Assembly (NCBI GenBank): GCA_020860885.1
Contig: JAJBTS010000266.1
Span: 1 to 5,401, forward strand
DNA: 5,401 nucleotides
DNA from: Bacteroidales bacterium
Lineage (GTDB): Bacteria; Bacteroidota; Bacteroidia; Bacteroidales; Azobacteroidaceae
Reading direction: 5' to 3'
Part shown: positions 1 to 5,401 of the stretch, piece by piece
How positions within the stretch are numbered: position 1 is the stretch's first letter
Layout: each line of letters begins with the position of its first letter
Notes under the pieces: model-generated
Told to the model about the DNA's origin: nothing
The model's database searches: none
What the model saw: the letters and a program-made list of their open reading frames with translations, nothing else
Translations under genes and position numbers: made by a program

Positions 1-2
1 CC

Positions 3-956
3 ATGAGTCTTATAGATCTATTGAATAATAATAAAAAAACTGCATTTTCGTTTGAGATACTTCCTCCTTTAAAAGGTAATAATTTTTCTAAGGTATGCAG
101 CATCATCGATAAACTGAAGGAATTTGACCCTAAATATATAAATATTACTACCCATCACAGTGAAAATATTTACAAAGAAAATGAAGACGGGTCATTAAAA
201 AAGATCAATGTCCGCAAACGTCCGGGCACAGTTGCCATAGCCGCAGCAATCCAGAATACTTATAATATTCCGGCAGTCCCTCATATCATTTGCAAGGGAT
301 TTACTAAGGAAGAAACGGAATACGCATTGATCGATCTTCAATATTTAGGAGTGTCGGACCTTCTACTGTTAAGAGGAGACGCGAATAAGCTGGAACGCAA
401 TCAGATTCCTGAAGGCAAAAGCTACGATCACACGACCGAATTAATTGAACAAGTGAACAATTACAATTCCGGAATAGATATAGACGGTAATAAATTCGAA
501 AAACCGGAAATTCCTTTTAGTTATGGTGTGGCCTGTTATCCTGAAAAGCACGAGGAAGCTCCGAATATGGATTCTGACATTGCTTATTTCAAACAAAAAG
601 TAGCGATGGGTGCCGAGTATGCGGTTACGCAAATGTTTTTTGATAATCAAAAATATTTTGATTTTGTGGAGCGATGCAGAAAGGAAGGAATAAATATTCC
701 TATTATTCCGGGAATTAAACCCGTTGTTTTCATCAATCAGCTAACCGTATTACCCAAAGTATTCCGTTCAGACTTACCCGAGCCTTTGGCTAAAGAACTT
801 CGAAAGTGCAAATCCGATGAAGAAGCCAAACAAATAGGAATAGAATGGTGTATTGCTCAATGCAAAGAATTAATAAGCAAAGGAGTTCCCAGCATACATT
901 TCTATACTTTGATGGCGACAGATAGTGTCCGGCAAATAGCTCAAGCAATTTATTGA
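3..956 (+). CDS. metF: 5,10-methylenetetrahydrofolate reductase (MetF)
   Basis: This cytosolic flavoenzyme reduces 5,10-methylene-tetrahydrofolate to 5-methyl-tetrahydrofolate, the methyl donor for methionine synthase. The 317-residue product spans the whole TIM-barrel domain, slightly longer than the roughly 296 residues of E. coli MetF. Visible family motifs are FSFEILPP (residues 15-22, with Glu18 at the position of the catalytic Glu of E. coli MetF), LLRGD (122-126, with Asp126 matching the folate/flavin-site Asp), GVACYPEKH (175-183), GAEYAVTQMFFD (203-214), IPIIPGIKP (232-240) and the C-terminal GVPSIHFYTLM (294-304). There is no C-terminal regulatory domain of the eukaryotic type. The ATG start puts the conserved FSFE motif at the usual distance from the N terminus. 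Only two bases precede it, so its promoter lies outside the window. The stop is one base before the holB ATG, which implies a shared transcript. The family call is secure. The electron donor (NADH or another) cannot be told from sequence. Confidence 0.96.
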   Translation: MSLIDLLNNNKKTAFSFEILPPLKGNNFSKVCSIIDKLKEFDPKYINITTHHSENIYKENEDGSLKKINVRKRPGTVAIAAAIQNTYNIPAVPHIICKGFTKEETEYALIDLQYLGVSDLLLLRGDANKLERNQIPEGKSYDHTTELIEQVNNYNSGIDIDGNKFEKPEIPFSYGVACYPEKHEEAPNMDSDIAYFKQKVAMGAEYAVTQMFFDNQKYFDFVERCRKEGINIPIIPGIKPVVFINQLTVLPKVFRSDLPEPLAKELRKCKSDEEAKQIGIEWCIAQCKELISKGVPSIHFYTLMATDSVRQIAQAIY

Positions 957-957
957 A

Positions 958-2082
958 ATGTTATTTCAACAAATCATAGGACAGGAAGATATTAAAAACA
1001 GACTCATTGAGTCGGTTAACGAGGGCTTTATACCTCATGCCCGTTTATTTACCGGAAAAGAAGGAACAGGAACGCTGCCTCTGGCTTTGGCTTATGCGCG
1101 ATATCTCCATTGTCAGAACCGGCAGGAAAAAGATGCTTGTGGGACCTGCCCCAGTTGTCAGAAATTTAATAAGCTATCTCATCCTGATTTGCATTTTGTA
1201 TTTCCCATAATCAATAAGAAGGGAAATAAAGACGCTGTGTGCGATGATTTTCTTCCGGAATGGAGAAAATTCCTGCAGGAAAGACCTTATAGCAATCTGT
1301 CGACCTGGTTAAAATACATCTCCGCTTCCAACGCACAAGGCTTGATTTATGCCCGGGAAAGTAACGAAATCATGCGTAAGCTGAATCTCAAAGCTTACGA
1401 ATCGGATTATAAAGTAATGATCCTCTGGCTTCCTGAAAAGATGCATGAAACAGCATCTAATAAATTACTAAAATTGTTGGAAGAGCCTCCTGAAAAGACA
1501 GTTTTCCTTTTGGTATCGGAAGAGCCGGAAAGAATTATTACAACCATCCGTTCCAGGACACAAAGCTTAATTGTTCCTCCTATTCGGAATGAGGATCTTT
1601 CTACAGCCCTCTCAGAAAAATACGATCTGGCTCCGGAAGACATTCCCCTTATTATCCGCCTGGCTAACGGAAGTTTTGAAAATGCTATCCAGATCATTGA
1701 ATCGACGGGTGAAAAAGAAGCTTATCTGGACCTGTTCATCACCATTATGCGGAATTCCTGGAAAAGAGATATCATGAATATGAAAGTTAAGGCAGACGAA
1801 TTCGCATCTATGGGCAGGGACAGGCAAAAAGATTTTCTTTCGTATGCCCAGCAAATGATACGGGAAAACTTTTTACTCCGGCTGGAAATTCCCGAAATAA
1901 ATTATATGAATCGTAAAGAAAGTGAATTTGCCGTAAATTTCCACCCTTACGTTCATGAAGAAAATATTATTGAGTTTATGGAAGAATTGGCGTTGGCTGA
2001 AAAACATATAGAAGCTAACGTCAATCCCAGGATGATTTTTTTCGACCTATCCATGAAAATAGCAGTTTTACTTAAAAAATAG
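958..2082 (+). CDS. holB: DNA polymerase III, delta' subunit (clamp-loader ATPase-like)
   Basis: Delta' is the rigid stator subunit of the clamp loader, which places the sliding beta clamp on primed DNA. The 374-residue product begins with the typical IIGQEDIKNRL (6-16) and HARLFTGKEGTG (27-38). The P-loop is degenerate: GKEGTGTL lacks the GK(S/T) of active ATPases, as is usual for delta'. A four-cysteine zinc site is seen at C52, C61, C64 and C67, the same spacing as C50/C59/C62/C65 of E. coli delta'. LPEKMHETASNKLLKLLEEPP starts at residue 158 and is the strongest family signature, together with TVFLLVSEEPERI and the IRSRTQ motif (197-202). The C-terminal third (from about 225) is the helical domain that forms the clamp-loader collar and is poorly conserved. 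The zinc site and degenerate P-loop argue against DnaX (tau/gamma). The gene follows metF after one base, so translation is probably coupled. A -7 promoter box starts right after its stop codon. Confidence 0.94.
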   Translation: MLFQQIIGQEDIKNRLIESVNEGFIPHARLFTGKEGTGTLPLALAYARYLHCQNRQEKDACGTCPSCQKFNKLSHPDLHFVFPIINKKGNKDAVCDDFLPEWRKFLQERPYSNLSTWLKYISASNAQGLIYARESNEIMRKLNLKAYESDYKVMILWLPEKMHETASNKLLKLLEEPPEKTVFLLVSEEPERIITTIRSRTQSLIVPPIRNEDLSTALSEKYDLAPEDIPLIIRLANGSFENAIQIIESTGEKEAYLDLFITIMRNSWKRDIMNMKVKADEFASMGRDRQKDFLSYAQQMIRENFLLRLEIPEINYMNRKESEFAVNFHPYVHEENIIEFMEELALAEKHIEANVNPRMIFFDLSMKIAVLLKK

Positions 2083-2090
2083 TACCTTTG
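2083..2090 (+). promoter_or_regulatory. Putative Bacteroides-type -7 box for ricT-gldH
   Basis: TACCTTTG matches the TAnnTTTG -7 consensus of the Bacteroidota primary sigma factor perfectly, and it abuts the holB TAG stop (2080-2082). No TTTG or TTG is found at the expected 19-21 bases upstream, so only half of the promoter is recognisable. If it is used, transcription would start near 2094-2097 and give a leader of about 80 bases before the ricT ATG at 2179. Its intergenic position supports it, while the missing -33 element lowers confidence. Confidence 0.5.
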
Positions 2091-2101
2091 TAAGGTGTGC
2101 C

Positions 2102-2120
2102 TATCGTTTTACGAACGGTA
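2102..2120 (+). other. Small hairpin in the ricT leader
   Basis: The arms TATCGTT (2102-2108) and AACGGTA (2114-2120) pair over 7 positions (six Watson-Crick, one G-T) around a 5-base loop, TTACG. An overlapping alternative stem, TTTAC (2108-2112) with GTAAA (2118-2122), would exclude it. There is no T-run after it, so it is not an intrinsic terminator. It sits just downstream of the predicted ricT transcription start and may be a 5'-end stabilising or regulatory structure. A hairpin this short in a 96-base gap could also arise by chance. Confidence 0.35.
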
Positions 2121-2178
2121 AAGTCTGGCATTAGTCATGATACGCACAGATACTTTAACATATTAGCACATTGATCTT

Positions 2179-3399
2179 ATGGAATACAGATTATATAATG
2201 GTGAAAACCGAATGAATTCTAAAGGCTATTGCAAAAAACAATGCTGTAAACTAAATACATACGACTGGTTGTGTGACATACCCGAATCACTGAAAGCAAC
2301 CGATTTTATAGAAGTTCAATTTAAGAATACACGTAAAGGATACTACCTGAACAACAACAAACTTCCCTTAGAAAAAGGTGATATTGTTGCTGTGGAAGCC
2401 AGTCCCGGGCATGACATCGGAACAGTTACAATGACCGGACAATTGGTTTTGTTACAAATGAAGAAGCAACGCATTCGTCCGGAAGCAGAAATAAAAAGAG
2501 TATATCGTAAAGCGAAACCCGCCGACCTTGAGAAGTACGAAGAAGCAAAAGCGAAAGAGCACGAAACAATGATTAAGTCCCGTAAAATAGCGGAAGGTCT
2601 TGGCTTGCAAATGAAGATCGGCGATGTGGAATATCAGGGGGACGGCAATAAAGCTATTTTCTACTACATTGCGGACGAACGGGTCGATTTCCGTCAACTC
2701 ATCAAGGATTTGGCCGAAGCTTTCCGTGTACGGATAGAGATGAAACAAATCGGGGCCCGTCAGGAAGCCGGACGCATCGGAGGAATCGGACCTTGCGGCA
2801 GAGAACTTTGTTGTTCAGGGTGGATGTGTAATTTTGTATCTGTTTCTACAGGAGCTGCCCGAATTCAGGATATCTCTATGAATCCTCAGAAGCTGGCCGG
2901 ACAATGCGCCAAACTGAAATGTTGTCTGAATTATGAAGTGGATGGTTATGTGGAAGCCCAAAAGAAATTCCCTTCCCGGGAAATTCCTTTGGAAACCAAA
3001 GATGCCACTTATTACCACTTTAAGACAGATGTGTTTAAAAATCAGATTCAATACTCAACCGATAAAAACTTTGCAGCCAACCTGGTTACCATCTCCCCGG
3101 AAAGAGCTTTTACCATCCTGACTCTAAATAAAAAGGGAGAAAAACCCAGATCTCTTACAGAAGAAAGCCACGATGAAAAGCCTAAAAAAGAATATCAGGA
3201 TATTCTGGAAGAAAGTGTAAGCCGTTTCGATTCATTAAAGAAAAGGAAAAAGGGAACACCCAGAAAAAACAAAGGGAGCAACCCACTCAATAACAGTAAA
3301 GAAGTAAAGGGTCCGAAAAATATTGAAAATAGCAATAAAAAGAATGAAGGTAAGAAACCAAACCGTCCTTCCAAAACATTAAAAAAAGAAAAACAGTGA
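2179..3399 (+). CDS. ricT: PSP1-domain protein, RicT/YaaT-like
   Basis: This is the Bacteroidota form of the PSP1 family. In Bacillus subtilis RicT (YaaT) joins RicA and RicF in an Fe-S-containing complex that assists RNase Y in mRNA maturation and affects sporulation and biofilm decisions. That role is only inferred here. The product has 406 residues. A cysteine-bearing N-terminal stretch (C18, C22, C23, C32) leads into the PSP1 domain at about 42-260, with VQFKNTRKGYY (46-56), VAVEASPGHDIGTV (70-83), the Lys/Glu-rich helical stretch 100-140 and FYYIADERVDFRQL (161-174). The conserved cysteine core is GPCGRELCCSGWMC (204-217) and C243, C248, C249. Residues from about 320 to 406 are highly charged, low-complexity and strongly Lys-rich, probably disordered and possibly RNA-binding. 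The first ATG is chosen because homologues I recall begin with a similar M-[DE]-[FY]-x-L sequence. M12 is an alternative start. No Shine-Dalgarno site is seen. gldH follows at once, so the two are likely co-transcribed. Confidence 0.9.
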   Translation: MEYRLYNGENRMNSKGYCKKQCCKLNTYDWLCDIPESLKATDFIEVQFKNTRKGYYLNNNKLPLEKGDIVAVEASPGHDIGTVTMTGQLVLLQMKKQRIRPEAEIKRVYRKAKPADLEKYEEAKAKEHETMIKSRKIAEGLGLQMKIGDVEYQGDGNKAIFYYIADERVDFRQLIKDLAEAFRVRIEMKQIGARQEAGRIGGIGPCGRELCCSGWMCNFVSVSTGAARIQDISMNPQKLAGQCAKLKCCLNYEVDGYVEAQKKFPSREIPLETKDATYYHFKTDVFKNQIQYSTDKNFAANLVTISPERAFTILTLNKKGEKPRSLTEESHDEKPKKEYQDILEESVSRFDSLKKRKKGTPRKNKGSNPLNNSKEVKGPKNIENSNKKNEGKKPNRPSKTLKKEKQ

Positions 3400-3404
3400 G
3401 GAGA

Positions 3405-3902
3405 ATGGACAAAACTAATCGTTCTATATTCTTATTTTCCGGTTTTAGAAGGACAATTTTGCTATTTTTAGTTATTCTTGCTTCTTGTTCGGAAAAAGAA
3501 ATATTTTCAGAATATCGCTCTATATCTCAGGCAGAATGGGATAAGAACGATATTCTGGAATTCGAAGTTTACATCAAAGACACAGAAGCGCTTTATGATG
3601 TATTTCTTGAGTTAAGAAATAACAACGATTATTCTTTCAGAAATATCTGGTTATTTATTGATTACCAAACGCCTTCCGGAGAAATTCGTTCCGACACCCT
3701 GAATGCTGATTTAGCGGATATATACGGCAAGTGGTACGGAAAAGGGATTAGCTTATACACTTATACTTTTCCGTATGGTTTGAATGTTCAATATAAAGAT
3801 ACAGGGAACTATACTTATACCATTCGCCAGGGAATGCGCGAAAATCCTCTAAAAGGAATATCCGATGTCGGATTACGGGTTTCAAAGCAGGGCAACCAGT
3901 AA
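3405..3902 (+). CDS. gldH: Gliding motility lipoprotein GldH family
   Basis: This is a predicted envelope lipoprotein of the GldH family. GldH is required for gliding in Flavobacterium johnsoniae, but homologues are common in non-gliding Bacteroidales, where the role is not settled. From ATG 3405 the product has 165 residues. It starts with a basic N-region (R15, R16) and a hydrophobic segment (17-26), then the lipobox LASC with the lipidated Cys at position 28. The mature part shows family-like features: AEWDKNDILEFEV, a LELRNNNDYSFRNIWLFIDY segment, DTLNADLADIYGKWYGKG, and the late GNYTYTIRQGMRENPLKGISDVGLRV. The residues after Cys28 (S-E-K-E) are only partly acidic, so surface export is uncertain. 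A GTG at 3396 overlapping the ricT stop would add three residues. The ATG is preferred because Bacteroidota mostly use ATG. GAGGAG lies just one base before the ATG, too close to act as a normal Shine-Dalgarno site. The 3' end overlaps convergent dacB by 21 bases. Confidence 0.85.
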   Translation: MDKTNRSIFLFSGFRRTILLFLVILASCSEKEIFSEYRSISQAEWDKNDILEFEVYIKDTEALYDVFLELRNNNDYSFRNIWLFIDYQTPSGEIRSDTLNADLADIYGKWYGKGISLYTYTFPYGLNVQYKDTGNYTYTIRQGMRENPLKGISDVGLRVSKQGNQ

Positions 3903-5297
3903 ATCTCCAATATTCTTTCTCAACTGAGAGCGACTTCCATTGAAATTATTCACTAAGATTGAAAAAACATATTTCTGATTTCCATGTTCTATATAGCCGG
4001 AATAAGAACATACATTTGTTAGACTACCTGACTTAACCCAGACTTTTCCCTCCAGGATTGAACCCTTGAGAAAAGAAACGACCGTTCCTTCTTTACCCGC
4101 TACAGGAAAAGAGCGGTAAAAAGCTCCTGCCGAGCCATATCGATTGTACATATATTCCAGAATAGAATTAATAAAAGCCGCAGAAACAGCATTTTGCGGA
4201 GATAAGCCACTTCCATCGTAAAGAAAAAGAGCAGAAGAATCCAAACCTCTCTCCTTCCAGAATTCTTTTATATTTATACTGTCCCGCAACGTTAATAATT
4301 TATAGATATGTTCTGCGTAATGATTATTACTTCTAACATTCACTACCCGTGTAATAAATGCCATATCAGGAGAAAAAATAGCTGAAATAAGATTTTTCTG
4401 TTTAGCCTCAACAGGATCCAAACGATAAGTAGTCGCTTTTCCTGTTACGCTTATATTATTACTTTCCAAATAAGATTTCAGATAAGTAGCCAAATATAAT
4501 CCGGGATCCGGAATATCTCCTTTCACTACAAAAGAAGTACGATTGGGAGGAATAAAACCATACAATCGTCTCTCCTTCGAAAAAGGCATCCCCGAAATAG
4601 CTGACAAATCCACATTCGTATGTCCAGACAGGATTTCATTGTGAAAGATCAGATTCTCCATAGAAGGAGTTACGGATAAAATCTGCGTTGATTCTCCCGG
4701 TCTGAAAGAACGTAAAGAAACTCGATACATATTATCGAATATACTCGCACCAACTACAACGGGAGCGTAATAATTCCCCATATCTTCCCACAACCACTTG
4801 TAAGATACACCGTCATAGCCAAATAAATGATCCAGAACAATTAAATTTCCCTCTATTCTATTTATACCTTTCTCTCTTATAGATTTTAGACATTCCCTTA
4901 AAAAAGCATTTTTGTCTTTATCAATAAATTCCGAGCCTAATGTGGGATCTCCTCCTCCTTCAACAAAGAGATTTCCTATTAAAAGCGAATCCTGGATAAA
5001 CCCGTCATGATAAATAAGTGTCTGAATTTTGTAGTTGTCACCCCACTTTTCCAAAGCTGTTGCAGTAGTTACTATTTTATTAACAGAAGCAGGAGTCAAA
5101 GACACATTTTCATTGAAAGAAGATATTATTTCACCTGACGAAATATTCTTCATTTCAAAACTGATAGCAGCATGCTGCAAACCTTCTCTTTTCAGGAACT
5201 TCTCCAATGCCTGCGATGTTGCCTGAGCAAAAAGAGAGTTATTAATAAACAGGCTCAAAAAGCAAACCACAAATAAACAGGAATTCTTCGTTTTCAT
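3882..5297 (-). CDS. dacB: D-alanyl-D-alanine carboxypeptidase/endopeptidase, PBP4 (peptidase S13)
   Basis: This periplasmic low-molecular-weight penicillin-binding protein is expected to remove terminal D-Ala from peptidoglycan stem peptides and/or cleave cross-links. The 471-residue product starts with a signal peptide (MKTKN, a hydrophobic core at about 7-24, and a likely cut after AQA at residue 26). The three active-site motifs are in order: S71-V-N-K74 (SxxK, nucleophile Ser71), S323-N-N325 (SxN), and K422-S-G424, where most members have KTG. Family markers between them are GNLFVEGGGDPTLGS (108-122), DHLFGYDGVSYKWLWEDMGNYYAP (156-179) and YDGSGLSPQN (360-369). The gap between SxxK and SxN of about 250 residues fits the inserted domains of PBP4. 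The next Met is at residue 49, beyond the signal peptide, so the start at 5297 is firm. The gene stands alone, transcribed convergently toward gldH, with its own promoter just upstream. The family is secure. The balance of carboxypeptidase and endopeptidase activity cannot be read from sequence. Confidence 0.95.
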   Translation of the reverse strand: MKTKNSCLFVVCFLSLFINNSLFAQATSQALEKFLKREGLQHAAISFEMKNISSGEIISSFNENVSLTPASVNKIVTTATALEKWGDNYKIQTLIYHDGFIQDSLLIGNLFVEGGGDPTLGSEFIDKDKNAFLRECLKSIREKGINRIEGNLIVLDHLFGYDGVSYKWLWEDMGNYYAPVVVGASIFDNMYRVSLRSFRPGESTQILSVTPSMENLIFHNEILSGHTNVDLSAISGMPFSKERRLYGFIPPNRTSFVVKGDIPDPGLYLATYLKSYLESNNISVTGKATTYRLDPVEAKQKNLISAIFSPDMAFITRVVNVRSNNHYAEHIYKLLTLRDSINIKEFWKERGLDSSALFLYDGSGLSPQNAVSAAFINSILEYMYNRYGSAGAFYRSFPVAGKEGTVVSFLKGSILEGKVWVKSGSLTNVCSYSGYIEHGNQKYVFSILVNNFNGSRSQLRKNIGDLLVALL

Positions 5298-5302
5298 ACA
5301 TA

Positions 5303-5334
5303 CAAAACTATCATTTTAGAAGGTTCCATCCAAG
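5303..5334 (-). promoter_or_regulatory. Promoter of dacB, nearly leaderless
   Basis: Read on the minus strand, TAGTTTTG (5310-5303) fits the TAnnTTTG -7 box, and CTTG (5334-5331) fits the -33 TTTG box at three of four bases with a 20-base spacer. Only five bases (TATGT) separate the -7 box from the dacB ATG. Transcription would therefore start at or within a few bases of the start codon. No Shine-Dalgarno site could fit in such a transcript. Both elements, the spacing and the orientation agree, so the call is fairly good. Confidence 0.68.
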
Positions 5335-5349
5335 TTTTTTCTAATTTTA

Positions 5350-5380
5350 TTTGTTTAATAAAATTAATTCTTTACCTTTG
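5350..5380 (+). promoter_or_regulatory. Consensus Bacteroides-type promoter toward a gene beyond the right edge
   Basis: TTTG (5350-5353), a 19-base spacer and TACCTTTG (5373-5380) form an exact match to the Bacteroidota -33/-7 promoter consensus. A transcript would begin near 5384-5387 and run off the right end, so the gene it serves is not visible. It is divergent from the dacB promoter. The 15 bases between the two -33 elements (5335-5349) are T/A apart from one C and might act as a shared UP-like element, which is inference. Confidence 0.72.
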
Positions 5381-5401
5381 CACTCGCTTAAAGCATAGGA
5401 T

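Noticed and set aside
1407..1854. Open frames of 80-96 codons on the minus strand opposite holB
   Set aside because: They lie wholly inside a well-supported gene, have no recognisable motifs and are rich in residues expected from antisense reading of Lys/Glu/Phe codons.
2452..3051. Minus-strand open frames opposite ricT (98 and 78 codons)
   Set aside because: They are shadows of the conserved PSP1 coding frame, with no promoter or family resemblance.
3180..3396. A-rich, Lys-coding 3' part of ricT considered as a frameshifted or degraded end
   Set aside because: The reading frame stays open to a clean stop directly joined to gldH. Basic low-complexity tails are plausible for this family, so it is treated as real coding sequence.
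3917..3930. Small inverted repeat TCTCA/TGAGA just after the gldH stop, considered as a terminator
   Set aside because: The loop would be only two bases with the full arms, or the stem only four with a workable loop. No T-run follows on either strand, and it lies inside the dacB coding region.
4011..4018. TACATTTG on the plus strand, a possible -7 box antisense to dacB
   Set aside because: There is no -33 element at 19-21 bases upstream and it lies inside a coding region. With only six fixed bases, matches are expected by chance in AT-rich DNA.
5035..5226. 63-codon plus-strand frame opposite the dacB 5' end
   Set aside because: It overlaps the signal peptide and SxxK region of dacB, which is clearly the real gene, and has no upstream signal.
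5331..5353. T-rich stretch near the right edge as a possible terminator
   Set aside because: No stable GC-rich stem precedes the T-run, and the position between two divergent promoters makes a terminator unlikely.

Overview
The window looks like ordinary chromosomal housekeeping DNA from a member of the Bacteroidota, most likely order Bacteroidales. The base composition is moderately AT-rich. Shine-Dalgarno sites are mostly absent or weak. Three promoter-like sites match the Bacteroides-type -7 box TAnnTTTG, and a GldH-family lipoprotein is present. I cannot name the genus from sequence alone. There are no RNA genes, mobile elements, CRISPR arrays or long repeats, and no signs of horizontal transfer.

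Layout: four plus-strand genes run left to right. metF (5,10-methylenetetrahydrofolate reductase, 3-956) is followed after one base by holB (DNA polymerase III delta' subunit, 958-2082), so these two are probably co-transcribed and translationally coupled. A 96-base gap (2083-2178) begins with a perfect -7 box directly after the holB stop codon and holds a small hairpin. It leads into ricT, a PSP1-domain gene (2179-3399), and a gldH-family lipoprotein gene (3405-3902). dacB lies on the minus strand (5297-3882) and encodes an exported penicillin-binding protein of the PBP4/peptidase S13 family. It converges on gldH, and the two coding ends overlap by 21 bases. The right edge (5298-5401) is a divergent promoter region: one promoter fires left into dacB and nearly abuts its start codon, and a strong consensus promoter fires right toward a gene outside the window.

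Functionally the genes do not form one pathway. metF supplies methyl groups for methionine synthesis. holB is part of the clamp loader. ricT probably acts in RNA processing or developmental control through a cysteine-rich, possibly Fe-S-binding domain. gldH encodes a cell-envelope lipoprotein, and dacB trims or cleaves peptidoglycan peptides in the periplasm. The holB-ricT adjacency matches the Bacillus subtilis holB-yaaT order, which suggests an old linkage.

I found no convincing new multi-gene system. The points most worth a second look are the nearly leaderless dacB promoter, the ricT leader, the three cysteine clusters plus basic tail of RicT, and the gldH/dacB tail overlap.
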